From: Streptomyces zinciresistens K42
Lineage (GTDB): Bacteria > Actinomycetota > Actinomycetes > Streptomycetales > Streptomycetaceae
Direction: 5' to 3'
NCBI RefSeq assembly: GCF_000225525.1
Contig: NZ_AGBF01000001.1
Location: 62,001 to 126,000, forward strand
Length of the DNA stretch: 64,000 nt
The stretch's first letter is position 1, and each line of letters begins with the position of its first letter. The position numbers and the translations under genes were made by a program. The notes below the pieces were generated by a model. That model was not told the origin of the DNA. It did not search any database and saw nothing but the letters and a program-made list of their open reading frames with translations. Of the stretch, positions 54,046 through 63,687 are shown in pieces.

Positions 54046-55875
54046 TCAGGCGGGCGCCGGGGTGCGGGCGGTGGCGCGGAGCTTGTGATGCCAGCGCCAC
54101 AGCGTGAGCAGCGGCCACAGCGTTTCTGGGCCGGCGGACGCCGCGTCGGTGGGGATGGTGAACAGGCGGCTGACCAGCGGGTCGTTGTGGAGTTCGGCGC
54201 GATGTTCGGTGACCAGCGCGGCTAGTGCTGCCTGGACGGTGCGCATGTCCGGGAAGGGGAAGACGGCCTTGGGCCGGCGGAGGAGGGCGGGGGGAAGGCG
54301 GCGGCGCATGGCTGCGGCGAGGTGCAGCTTGCCGCGGCGTGCGGGCGCGTCGATGTGGGTGGCGAAGGGCTGGGTGAAGGCCCACTCGACGAGCGGATGG
54401 TCCAGGAACGGGAAGCGTGCTTCGACGCTGGCACGCATGCCGAGGAAGTCTTCGAACTGCACGACGCGGGTGAGCTGAGTGGTGAACAGCAGGCGGTGGG
54501 CGCGTTCGACCGGGTCGCCAGGCAGCGAGGCGTGCAGGTCGAGGACTTCCTGGTGGGCACGGTCACGAAGTGCGAGTGCGTGGTGGGACAGACCGGGGAT
54601 CTGGCGGGAGGCAGCAAACGTGCGTGCGGTGTCGTACGCGGGGTGCCGGACGTCGACGAGGTGACGGATCGTTGAGGGGCGGCCGACGTAGCCGCCCATG
54701 ATCTCGTCGGCGCCCTGGCCGTTGAGGACGACGCGCAGCCCGAGGTCGTGGACGGTCCGGTAGTTGCGCCAGATCGCCAGGTGCCGGGGGTCGTCGCCGA
54801 TCGCGGCCAGATCGCAGATCGCGTCCAGGTCCTCCAATGTGGGCGTGATCGGCTGGGCGACGACGTGGTGGAGGATCCGGCCGTTGAAGCGGTCGGCGAG
54901 CAGACGGCTGTGCCGCAGGTCGTCGTCGGCTTCCGGTGACGGGGGTGTGGTGTAGGTGGTGGTGATGCAGGGCAGGGGAGTGTGCTGGGCCGCCAGGGCG
55001 GTGATGGCGGAGGAGTCCAGGCCGCCGCTGAGGAACGCGGCCACCGTCACGTCGCCCATCAGCATCCCGCTCACGCTGTCCTCCAGGAGCCGGCTGAACT
55101 CCTCTTGTCGCGTAGCTCGGTTGGCGCTGCGTCGCCCGGCTGTGGGGGAGTGGTGCTGGTGGGGGAGGGTCCAGTACGTGCGGGTGTGCGGCCGCGCGCC
55201 CGGTCGCAGGGTCATCACGGTGGCGGGCGGCAGCGCCAGGACTCGGTCGATGGGCGTGCGTGCGGGGTCGGCGGGCAGGGTGGTGGAACACAGCAGCTGC
55301 CGGGTGAGGGCGTCTAGGTCGGGACGGCGCGGAACGTGTCCGCTGGCCAGGAGCGCTTCGATCTCCGAGGCGAAGATCACGAACCCGTGACCGTGGTGGT
55401 AGTACAGCGGCTTGATGCCGATGCGGTCGCGCACCAGCGTCAACTGGCGGGCGCGGGCGTCGAAGACGGCGAAGGCGTACATGCCGCGGAGCTTGTCGAG
55501 GGCGCCGACACCCCAGTGTTGCCAGGCCCGCAACACCACCTCGGTGTCGGTGTGGGAGGTGAAGCGGTAGTGGGCGGCGAGTTCGGCGCGCAGCGCGGGG
55601 GCGTTGTAGGCCTCGCCGTTGTAGACGATGGTCAGGTGGTCGCGGGTCATCGGCTGCGCGCCCGCCTCGCCGAGGCCGGTCACGGCCAGCCGGCGGTGAC
55701 CGAGGATCACGCCGTCGCCCTCCCACAGTCCCTCTCCGTGCGGGCCGCGGTGCGCGAGGGCCTGGGTCATTCGCTGCACCGCCGCCGACCATGTCCGGGC
55801 CCTGGCTGGTGGGTGCGCGGTGAGGTGGAAGACGCCGGCGATGCCGCAGCCGGAGAACCTCACCGATCCGCTCAT
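54046..55875 (-). CDS. Asparagine-synthetase-like amidotransferase
   Basis: The 609-residue protein has a glutaminase half (CGIAGVFHL, RGPHGEG, LGHRRLAV, YNGEAYN, RDRIGIKPLYY) and a synthetase half with the PP-loop FLSGGLDSSAITAL. The class II glutaminase needs Cys at the mature N-terminus, but here the Cys lies at position 10 of MSGSVRFSGCGIAG and no start codon directly precedes it. Trimming of nine residues, or use of free ammonia, is needed. Its ATG overlaps the NRPS stop (ATGA), so it is made with the NRPS and probably amidates a carboxylate in the precursor or product. Beta-lactam synthetases are homologous but lack this Cys. Confidence 0.88.
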   Translation of the reverse strand: MSGSVRFSGCGIAGVFHLTAHPPARARTWSAAVQRMTQALAHRGPHGEGLWEGDGVILGHRRLAVTGLGEAGAQPMTRDHLTIVYNGEAYNAPALRAELAAHYRFTSHTDTEVVLRAWQHWGVGALDKLRGMYAFAVFDARARQLTLVRDRIGIKPLYYHHGHGFVIFASEIEALLASGHVPRRPDLDALTRQLLCSTTLPADPARTPIDRVLALPPATVMTLRPGARPHTRTYWTLPHQHHSPTAGRRSANRATRQEEFSRLLEDSVSGMLMGDVTVAAFLSGGLDSSAITALAAQHTPLPCITTTYTTPPSPEADDDLRHSRLLADRFNGRILHHVVAQPITPTLEDLDAICDLAAIGDDPRHLAIWRNYRTVHDLGLRVVLNGQGADEIMGGYVGRPSTIRHLVDVRHPAYDTARTFAASRQIPGLSHHALALRDRAHQEVLDLHASLPGDPVERAHRLLFTTQLTRVVQFEDFLGMRASVEARFPFLDHPLVEWAFTQPFATHIDAPARRGKLHLAAAMRRRLPPALLRRPKAVFPFPDMRTVQAALAALVTEHRAELHNDPLVSRLFTIPTDAASAGPETLWPLLTLWRWHHKLRATARTPAPA

Positions 55876-58800
55876 GACGGCCTCCGAGCACTGTCGCGGT
55901 ACACGGCGGCCAGGTGGGGCAGGGCGTCGCCGCGGAGCATGCTGCGGTGGTCGCCGGGCACGACGCTGCGCGCGACGGTGCGGCCGTGATCCAGCCATCC
56001 GTCGAGGTGGTGTCCGCCCGTCGAGTTGGGCTGGACCAGGTGCAGGTGCTCCACGGTGCCGTGCGGCTGCCAGGTGGCCAGGGCGCGGTTGTGGCGCAGC
56101 AGGACGGGAAGGCGCTGCATGGCGAAGGCGTCGGCGGACTCCGCCAGGGAGAGACGGTCGGTGAGGATGGCGTACTGCGTCTCCGGATGGGCGTCGGTGG
56201 CAGCGGCGATGGCCGCCTGGATCTGCTCGATGCTGCGGTCGGGCAGCAGCGCGGCTACGTGCCCGGCCAGCACCCCCACCCTTCCTTCGGTGCTGGGACG
56301 GGGCGGGGGCGGGTCGAGCAGCACGAGCTTGTCGACCCGTTCGCCGGCGTCCTCCAGCGCGCGGGCCATGGCGAAGGCGACCGCGGCGCCGAAGGAGTAG
56401 CCGGTGAGCGTGTACGGGCCGGTCGGCTGCACCCGCCTCAGGCGCTCCACGTACTGGGCGGCCAGGGCGTCGATGGTGGTGGCCGCGTGGGGGCCGGTGT
56501 TGGCAGGCAGGCCGTAGCAGTCCCACCCGGCCGTGTTCAGGGTTTCGGCCAGCGGCCGGTAGCAGTCCACCCGGCCGTCGACGGGGTGCACCAGGAAGTG
56601 CGGCCGAGCCACGTCACCGGCCAGTGCGGGAGCGAGCGGGACCACGCGCGCGGCTTCCTCCAGCGCGCCCAGCATCCTGGCGGCGGCTTGCTCGGCCGTG
56701 CCGGGCGGCAGCAGATGCGGGTCGACGGAGAAGCGCACGCCCAGCACGCCGTCGGTGATGTTTGCGTTGACGTGCACGGCGGTGGGCAGCACGTTGCCCG
56801 CGCCGATCCCCTCACCCGCCGCCATGGGAGCTCTGTTGGACGTACCGCCGGAGTGCGTGTGGCCGAGGTAGTTGAAGGTGACCTCCGGCATGACGGTCTC
56901 GGCCAGCAGTGTCCCGAGCGGTGAGGCAGGGGCGAGGTAGCGGGCAGCGGCGAACCCGGCGCCCTGGCGCGGCACCTTCTCCAACTGCCGGGTGAACGCC
57001 CGCGCGGTGTCCACCAGCCCCCGCTCCAGGCGGCCGGGGACGAGATGCACGGGGTAGATGCTGGTCAGCCAGCCCACGATCTGGTCCGCGGCCGCAACAT
57101 CGTGCCGGCCGTGGCCTTCGACGAACACGTACAGGCCGTCTCCGCGGGAGAGCGGAGCCAGGGCGTAGTGCAGGGCGGCCAGCAGCAGCCCCGGTACGGA
57201 GGCGCCCTCACGCTGGGCGGTCTCGAGGAGATAGGCGGTGGCGTGGCCGGACAGGCCGCCGGTGTGGTGGTCGAGCTTGCCGTACGGGACCCGCTCGCCC
57301 CCGCCGTCACACAGGCGCGGCGTACGGGAGCCCGCCAGGGCCTCCCAGTAGGCAGCCTCCTCGTCCTCGGGCGGGCGGGCGACGACGTCGTCGCTGATGC
57401 CCGGCGCGACGGGCAAAGCTCCGGTGCCGCGGCTGCAGGCGGTATTGAGGTCGCGGGCCAGGACCTCCCAGGAGACCGCGTCGGTGATCAGGTGGTGGGC
57501 GACCAGGTGCAGCCAGCGGCGCCCGTGCGCGGGGTCGGTGAACAGCACGGCCCGCCACAGCGGCCCGCGCACGAGGTCGAGGCCGCGGTGGGAGCGGTCG
57601 AGGATCTCCGGGTCGGGGCCGGTGGCGCCCGGCTGCACCAGGTGCTCCTCCAGTACGGCCGGGCCCGTCGACTCCAGCAGGACGGCGCTCCAGGTGCCGT
57701 CCGGGCGGCGGGCGAACCGGGTCCGGAAGGCGTCGTGGCGGGCCAGCACCGCATCCAGCACGTCCCGGAGGTCTTCCGGACGTATCGGCGCATCGTCGGG
57801 GAGGGGGAAGAGGCGGGCTTGGTTGAAGTGGTCCGGCTCGGCGAAGCACTGCGCGAAGAACCAGGCCTGTGCCCCGGCCAGCGGCAGGACGGTCCCTCCC
57901 GGGCGGCGCTCCAGTCCCCCATCTTCGGTGGGGGCGGCCTCAAGGCGGGCGGCCAGCGCCCGGGGCGTGGCGGCCTGCAGCAGATCGGCCACCGTCACCG
58001 GCAGGCCGTTCTCGCGCAGGCAGCCGGTGGCCCGGATGGCCATGAGCGAGTCCCCGCCGAGCGCGAACCACTCCTCATCCAGCCCCAGTTTCTCGCGGCC
58101 GAGGATCCGGCTCCACACCGCGAGCACCGTGCGCTGCACGCCGCTGAGCCCGTCACCCTCCGCGCCATCCGTCTCCCCGTCTTCCAAGCCCGGGGGTTGG
58201 GGGGCGGGCAGGGCGGCGCGGTCGACCTTGCCGGCCGCCGTCAGCGGCAGCGCCTCCAGGGCCACGACGTCGGCCGGCACCATGGCCGTGGGCAGCCGCT
58301 CGGCCGCCCAGGCCCGCACCTCGGCCGCGAATCCGGGCGTGGCGGCCGGGGCGGCGAGATAGGCGATCAGCCGGCCGGCCGGATCCGCCGTGTGATCGGA
58401 GATCACACAGGCATCGGTGACGGCCGGATGCGCGGCCAGGCAGCGCTGGACCTCGCCGAGCTCGATCCGGAACCCGCGGATCTTCACCTGGTCGTCCACG
58501 CGGCCCACGAGGTCGAACTGCCCGCTGGGCAGCAGCCGTCCGACATCGCCCGTCCGGTACAGACGCACCCCGGTCAGCGGCCCGGCGTGCGGGGTGACGA
58601 ACCGCTCGGCGGTGAGCTCGGGCTGGTTCAGGTATCCGGCGGCCACTGCGGGCCCGGCCACGCACAGCTCCCCGCGCGCGCCGATCGGCACCAGCCGCAG
58701 GTCCGGGTCGAGGACGTACAGCTGGTAGCCCGCCAGCGGTCGGCCGACCGTCACCCGCCCGCCGTCGGTGGGCTGTTGGGGGGAGTGGAGGCGGGCGGCC

Positions 58801-61800
58801 GCGCACCACACGGTTGCCTCGGTGGGCCCGTACTCATTGTCCAGGACCACGCCCGGCAGCTGGGCGGCGTGGGCTTCGACGAGTTCGCGGGTGCAGCGCT
58901 CTCCGCCGATCGCGACGGTGGCGAGCGCCGGGGCCCAGCCGTCCGGCAGAGCGGCCAGGAAGTGCCGGTAGAAGGAGGCCACGAAGTTGACGCGGGTGAT
59001 GGCGTGGGTGTCGATCAGGCGGCGGACGGCGGCGGGGTCCCGGACATCGTCCCGTGTGTCGGGGAAGACCAGGGTGCCGCCCGTCCACAGGGTCCAGAAG
59101 ATCATCGAGGCGGCGACGTCGAACTGCAGCGGCAGCGTCACCAGCGTATGCGCCGGCTCGGCGCCGGTGAAGGCGGTGCGTGCGGTGAGCGCGGTGACGG
59201 CGCCCGCGTGCGTGGCGACGACGGCCTTCGGGCGGCCGGTCGAGCCGGACGTGTACACCAGGTAGGCGGTGTCGCTGGCCTGCACGTCGGGACGGCGCAG
59301 CGGGGCAGGCGCGGGTGGGGCAGGCGCGGGTGGGGCAGGCTCCTCTTCGGCCACCACCAGGGGGTGTCCGGGGGCGAGGTCGCGGACGCGTGGGGCGGTG
59401 CGGGGCGTGCAGATGACGGCCGTCGGCTGGGCGTCGGCGAGGATCGCGGCGGCCCGCTCCGCCGGCTCGGCGGGATCCAGGCAGACGTAGGCGGCGCCGC
59501 GCCGCAGAACGGCCAGGAGCGCGGCGACGTGCTCCGGGCCGGGCCCGCAGGCCACCGCGACGCGGCCGCCGGGGTCCACCCCCAGGGCGTCGAGCTGGGC
59601 TTCGAGCGTGGTCGCGGCGTGGTCGAGGCCGGTGTAGGTCAGCGTGCGGCCGCCCTGCACCACGGCCGCCGCCTGCGGACACTGCTCGATGCGCGCGCCG
59701 ACCCCTTCGTGCAGTGTCGCCGGGCACGAGGCGGTGGCGGGTCCGGCGGCCAGGTCGAGAATGCCAGCCGCCTGCGTGGGATCGAGCGCCTCCAGCGCGG
59801 TGGCGGGCTGTTGCCACGCCTGCGGGTCGGTGAGGGTGTGCAGGATGCGGACGAAGCAGTCCAGCAGGTGCTGGGCGGTCTGCGGGGTGAACAGGTCCCG
59901 GTTGTACTCCCACAGCACCTCCACACCGTCATGCCCGGACGTGGAGCCGGGGCCGGGAGGGCGGGGGACGCAGACGACGTTGATGTCGTTCTTCGCCGAC
60001 CCGTTGTGGTCGATGTGCAGCTGACCGCGCACCCCGGCCGCGTCGAAGACGGGGCGGGGACTGTCGTGGAAGGCGAACATGACCTGGAACAGCGGGTTTC
60101 GGGCCGGATCCCGGCGGACGCCGAGGTCCTTGATGATCTCGGTCAGCGGGAACTCTTGGTGGTCCTGCGCGCCGAGCAGGACGTCCATCGCGTGGGCGGC
60201 CGCTGCCGCGATGGTGTCGCCCTCACGGATCTGCAGCCGCAGCGGAAGGGCGTTGACGAACATGCCCAGCAGATGTTCGGTGTGCTGCTCGCGCCGGTTG
60301 GCCAGCGCCGAGCCGATCACCAGGTCGCTGTCGCCGGTGTGGGAGCGCACCAGCAGAGTGAACGCGGTCAGGAACGCCGCGAACCGGGTCGCGCCGTACG
60401 GGGCGGCGAGCGCGTCGATGGCGTCGACCGTCGCGGCCGGGACGTCGGCGCGCACGCAGGCGCCGTTGAAGGTCTGCCGGGCCGGACGCGGGAAGTCCTC
60501 CGCGAACGTCACCCCCTGTTCCGGGGCGCCCTGGAGGGTGCGCTGCCAGTACGCGCGCTGGCATGCGTAGTCCCCGGTCGAAGTCCAGGCGTGCTGCCAG
60601 GCAGCGAAGTCGCGGTACTGCACCGGAAGATCGGGCAGCTGCGGTGGCCGGCCCGCGGCGAAGGCGGCGTAGGCATCACGGATCTCGCCCAGCAGCCGCA
60701 CCGCCGACCAGCCGTCGTGCACGAAGTGGTGCTCGGCCTGGAACAGCGTCCACCGCTCGGCGCCGAGGCGGTACAACGTCCAGCGCACCAAAGGCAGCTG
60801 GCCGACGTCGAAGATCTGCTGACTGGTGTCGGTGACGTACCGCGCGAGGGCCTCTTCACGGTCCGGCTCGGGCAGGGCGGTGAGGTCGACCGTCTCCAGG
60901 CGCACCCGCCACGGCGCGTGGACAGTCTGCACCGGGCCGGGTGGGCGGTCGTGGAAGGTGCTGCGCAGGATCTCGTGCCTTTCCACGATCAGTGACAGCG
61001 CCGCCTCGAGCGCCGCCGTATCGAGCGGGCCGTGAAGGTGCAGGGAGCACTGGGTGTTGTAGGCGAGGGAGTCGGGGGCGAGCTGGCCCAGAAACCAGAT
61101 CTGCCGCTGTTGGGCGCTCAGCGGTGTCCCGTCAGGGTCGTGGGACGCGGCCACGAGCGGGGGCCTGCCGGTGGGCTGGGCGGTGCGCACCTGGTGGGCG
61201 ATCTGCCGGATCGTGGGCTGGGCGAACAGGGCGCTGACGGGCACGTCGACGCCGAACTCGGCGGTGATGCGGGCGGAGAGCCGGATCAGGACCAGGGAGC
61301 TGGCCCCCAGCTGCCGCAGGTCGCACGTCACCCCGGGAGCCCGCCCGCCGAGGAGCTCGGCCGCTGCCGCTGTCAGCGCGCGCTCGATCTCGTCCGCCGG
61401 ACCGTCACCGTCGCGCCCGCTCCCGGTGCCCGCCGGGGCGGACGGGGCAGGCAGAGCACGTTCGTCGATCTTCCCGGCCGCCGTGCGCGGCAGTTCCTCC
61501 AGCACCACCCACGCACTGGGCACCATCGCCGACGGCAGCCGCTCGGCGGCGAAGCCGCCCACCACCGCGGTGTCGGGCGGCGGGCCGTCCGCCCGCGGGG
61601 TGAGATAGGCGGCCAGGACCGAGCCCGCCACCGGGTCGCGGCGGGCGGTCACGTGGGCGAGGCCCACGTGCGGGTGGGACATGAGGACGGACTCGACGTG
61701 GGCCGGTTCGATCCGCTGCCCCTGGACCTTGAGCTGCCGGTCGACGCGCCCGGCGAAGACGAACCCGACGCCGTCTTCGGTGAGTTCGACCAGGTCGCCG

Positions 61801-62966
61801 GTGCGGTAGGCGCGTGCGCCGTCATCCAGGGTGACGAACCGCTCGGCGGTGAGCTCGGGCTGTGTGAGGTAGCCGATCGCCAGCTGCGCGCCGGTGATGT
61901 ACAGCTCCCCGCGTTGGCCGGGCTCGCCGACCGGTTGGGCGTCGGCGTCCAGGAGCCGGTAACCCGTCCCGGAGACCGGGCGGCCGATCGTCAGCGGCGC
62001 GCGCTGGCCGGCGCCGTCCCACACACAGGCGCCGCTGCTCCACACCGCCGTCTCGGTGGGCCCGTACTCGTTGTACAGCTCCACTTCCGGCAGGAGCGCG
62101 GCGTGCCGGTCGATCACGCTCTCGCCCCACCGCTCGCTGCCGATCATCACCCGCCGCAGCCCGGCCGGTGGGCCTCCAAGGGGCTGGAGGCAGTCGAGGA
62201 GGACGGGGTAGAGGGAGGAGAGGTAGACCAGGTCGGTGATTGCCTCGTCGTGGAGGAGCCGGGCGGTGGCGGGCACATCCCGCAGCCCGGCCGGGGCGAT
62301 GACCAGGGTGGCGCCCGACAGCAGCGTCCAGAACAGGGTCCCGGTGTACACGTCGACGGCCGGGGAGTGCAGCAGCGGCACCCGGCCCGGGGTGCCGTAG
62401 GCGTCGATGCGGGCCGCGGTGGAGTGCAGCAGGGCCGTGTGTGGCAGCAGCACGCCCTTGGGCCGGCCGGTGGAGCCGGAGGTGAACACCGTGTACGCCG
62501 GATCCGCGGCGCGCGCCGCCGCACCGTGCTGGGGGGTGCTGCGGTCGCGGCCGCGGGCGGCCAAGTCGTCGATGTCCAGCACGGCGTTGGACAGGCAATC
62601 GTTCTGTCGGCTGCTGGCGATCAGGGCGTGGGGGCGGGCGTAGGTGAGCACGTCGGCCAGGTAGCCGTCGGGGGCGGCCGGGTCCAGCGGAAGGTAGGGG
62701 CAGCCGATGGCGAGCGTGGCCAGGATGGCGGCGACGGCGTCCGCGCCCGGTTCCAGCGCCACCGCGACCAGCCTGTCGCGGCCGGGCGGAGCCGGCAGGG
62801 AGGACAGGCCGGCGACGATCTCCTCGGTCCGGCGGGCGAGCTGCCGGTAGGTCACCGACGTCCCGCGGTCACGGACCGCCACCCGGTCCGGGTGAAGGCG
62901 GCAGACCTGTGCGAACGCGGCCGTCAGGTTCGGTGCCTGCCGCACGGTGGTCGCGCTGATGGTCAC
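55872..62966 (-). CDS. Two-module NRPS (A-T-C-A-T-E-TE)
   Basis: The 2364-residue protein has: A1 (about 10-505; FTSGSTGRPKG, NEYGPTETAVW, YRTGD), T1 (LGASSL, Ser557), C (about 612-1060; EHHFVHDGWS), A2 (about 1085-1575; YTSGSTGRPK, DNEYGPTEATVW), T2 (FALGGDSLMAI, near 1638), an epimerisation-type domain (about 1670-2095; HHLITDAVSW near 1823, TFNYLG) and TE (GYSFG near 2189, late VPGDHR). It begins directly with A1, so module 1 is the loading module, and no in-line modification domains are seen. The expected product is a dipeptide with D-configured residue 2. It is ATGA-coupled to genes on both sides. Confidence 0.94.
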   Translation of the reverse strand: MTISATTVRQAPNLTAAFAQVCRLHPDRVAVRDRGTSVTYRQLARRTEEIVAGLSSLPAPPGRDRLVAVALEPGADAVAAILATLAIGCPYLPLDPAAPDGYLADVLTYARPHALIASSRQNDCLSNAVLDIDDLAARGRDRSTPQHGAAARAADPAYTVFTSGSTGRPKGVLLPHTALLHSTAARIDAYGTPGRVPLLHSPAVDVYTGTLFWTLLSGATLVIAPAGLRDVPATARLLHDEAITDLVYLSSLYPVLLDCLQPLGGPPAGLRRVMIGSERWGESVIDRHAALLPEVELYNEYGPTETAVWSSGACVWDGAGQRAPLTIGRPVSGTGYRLLDADAQPVGEPGQRGELYITGAQLAIGYLTQPELTAERFVTLDDGARAYRTGDLVELTEDGVGFVFAGRVDRQLKVQGQRIEPAHVESVLMSHPHVGLAHVTARRDPVAGSVLAAYLTPRADGPPPDTAVVGGFAAERLPSAMVPSAWVVLEELPRTAAGKIDERALPAPSAPAGTGSGRDGDGPADEIERALTAAAAELLGGRAPGVTCDLRQLGASSLVLIRLSARITAEFGVDVPVSALFAQPTIRQIAHQVRTAQPTGRPPLVAASHDPDGTPLSAQQRQIWFLGQLAPDSLAYNTQCSLHLHGPLDTAALEAALSLIVERHEILRSTFHDRPPGPVQTVHAPWRVRLETVDLTALPEPDREEALARYVTDTSQQIFDVGQLPLVRWTLYRLGAERWTLFQAEHHFVHDGWSAVRLLGEIRDAYAAFAAGRPPQLPDLPVQYRDFAAWQHAWTSTGDYACQRAYWQRTLQGAPEQGVTFAEDFPRPARQTFNGACVRADVPAATVDAIDALAAPYGATRFAAFLTAFTLLVRSHTGDSDLVIGSALANRREQHTEHLLGMFVNALPLRLQIREGDTIAAAAAHAMDVLLGAQDHQEFPLTEIIKDLGVRRDPARNPLFQVMFAFHDSPRPVFDAAGVRGQLHIDHNGSAKNDINVVCVPRPPGPGSTSGHDGVEVLWEYNRDLFTPQTAQHLLDCFVRILHTLTDPQAWQQPATALEALDPTQAAGILDLAAGPATASCPATLHEGVGARIEQCPQAAAVVQGGRTLTYTGLDHAATTLEAQLDALGVDPGGRVAVACGPGPEHVAALLAVLRRGAAYVCLDPAEPAERAAAILADAQPTAVICTPRTAPRVRDLAPGHPLVVAEEEPAPPAPAPPAPAPLRRPDVQASDTAYLVYTSGSTGRPKAVVATHAGAVTALTARTAFTGAEPAHTLVTLPLQFDVAASMIFWTLWTGGTLVFPDTRDDVRDPAAVRRLIDTHAITRVNFVASFYRHFLAALPDGWAPALATVAIGGERCTRELVEAHAAQLPGVVLDNEYGPTEATVWCAAARLHSPQQPTDGGRVTVGRPLAGYQLYVLDPDLRLVPIGARGELCVAGPAVAAGYLNQPELTAERFVTPHAGPLTGVRLYRTGDVGRLLPSGQFDLVGRVDDQVKIRGFRIELGEVQRCLAAHPAVTDACVISDHTADPAGRLIAYLAAPAATPGFAAEVRAWAAERLPTAMVPADVVALEALPLTAAGKVDRAALPAPQPPGLEDGETDGAEGDGLSGVQRTVLAVWSRILGREKLGLDEEWFALGGDSLMAIRATGCLRENGLPVTVADLLQAATPRALAARLEAAPTEDGGLERRPGGTVLPLAGAQAWFFAQCFAEPDHFNQARLFPLPDDAPIRPEDLRDVLDAVLARHDAFRTRFARRPDGTWSAVLLESTGPAVLEEHLVQPGATGPDPEILDRSHRGLDLVRGPLWRAVLFTDPAHGRRWLHLVAHHLITDAVSWEVLARDLNTACSRGTGALPVAPGISDDVVARPPEDEEAAYWEALAGSRTPRLCDGGGERVPYGKLDHHTGGLSGHATAYLLETAQREGASVPGLLLAALHYALAPLSRGDGLYVFVEGHGRHDVAAADQIVGWLTSIYPVHLVPGRLERGLVDTARAFTRQLEKVPRQGAGFAAARYLAPASPLGTLLAETVMPEVTFNYLGHTHSGGTSNRAPMAAGEGIGAGNVLPTAVHVNANITDGVLGVRFSVDPHLLPPGTAEQAAARMLGALEEAARVVPLAPALAGDVARPHFLVHPVDGRVDCYRPLAETLNTAGWDCYGLPANTGPHAATTIDALAAQYVERLRRVQPTGPYTLTGYSFGAAVAFAMARALEDAGERVDKLVLLDPPPPRPSTEGRVGVLAGHVAALLPDRSIEQIQAAIAAATDAHPETQYAILTDRLSLAESADAFAMQRLPVLLRHNRALATWQPHGTVEHLHLVQPNSTGGHHLDGWLDHGRTVARSVVPGDHRSMLRGDALPHLAAVYRDSARRPS

Positions 62967-63646
62967 GGGGATGCCTCCGAGGCGGCGATGGATGCGTGGA
63001 TGCGCTCGAGGTCGGCGGCGGGGAGCTGGCCGTCGAGGTGGTGCAGCAGGTGCTTGAGGTACTGGGTCCGCTGATCGGGTGGGGTGTCGGGGCGGTCCAG
63101 GAACAGCACGTCGTGGCGGGTCAGCGCGCGCACGGCGAACATCGGCACCGGGCAGCGCATCACCTCAAGGTCCGGATTGCGCACGCTGGTCACGGTGCTC
63201 AGCGGATGGAACTCGCCGATCATCAGGCCGCGCGCCACGAAGTCCATCCGCAGCCGGGCGTGCCCGTCGTCGATGAACTCCGTCGCCGCCTCGGGCGGCA
63301 GGCCGGGAAAGAACGCAAGTAACGCGCCAGCCCGGAAGGACTCCGAGTCGGGGAACAGCTCCTGGTAGAGACCGGCCAGGGCATGGCCTGTATCTACTGC
63401 CTCGTCCAGAGAGCCCGTGCCGGTGCGGACGGCCACCAGATGGACGAGGTTGCGGCGCAGCGCCGGGGAGAGGCGCGGGCAGATCGCGCCGGGCCGGCCG
63501 AGGCGAGGGTGCGGCTGGGTGACGAATTCATCCAGCCACTCCATCGCCTGGCCGTACGCCGGGTAGCGGTCGTACAGGGACGGTGCGCCTTCGGTGTCGG
63601 TCAGTGATCCGGGCTCGAACGGGTAGCCCACAGGGTGCGGGCGCAC
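62963..63646 (-). CDS. DUF6875-like protein upstream of NRPS
   Basis: The 227-residue product starts MRPHPVGYPFEPGSLTDTEG (GTG with GAGGTGA upstream). Segments HPRLGRPGAICPRLSPALRR and FFPGLPPEAATEFIDDGH resemble a family seen next to NRPS and peptide-biosynthesis genes (I recall DUF6875, without certainty). It is ATGA-coupled to the NRPS, so it is required in step with it. No catalytic motif is evident. A precursor-supplying or tailoring role is inference only. Confidence 0.65.
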   Translation of the reverse strand: MRPHPVGYPFEPGSLTDTEGAPSLYDRYPAYGQAMEWLDEFVTQPHPRLGRPGAICPRLSPALRRNLVHLVAVRTGTGSLDEAVDTGHALAGLYQELFPDSESFRAGALLAFFPGLPPEAATEFIDDGHARLRMDFVARGLMIGEFHPLSTVTSVRNPDLEVMRCPVPMFAVRALTRHDVLFLDRPDTPPDQRTQYLKHLLHHLDGQLPAADLERIHASIAASEASP

Positions 63647-63687
63647 GGCAACTCACCTCTCAGGACAGCGCAGACAGGCGTGGGTGG

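Noticed and set aside
54046..55875. Beta-lactam synthetase for the asparagine-synthetase-like gene
   Set aside because: The glutaminase half, including Cys and YNGEAYN/RDRIGIKPLYY motifs, is well kept, unlike beta-lactam synthetases, which lost the Cys.
57045..60995. 1316-codon plus-strand frame across the NRPS
   Set aside because: Antisense shadow of the NRPS gene with low-complexity translation; the NRPS motifs fix the coding strand.
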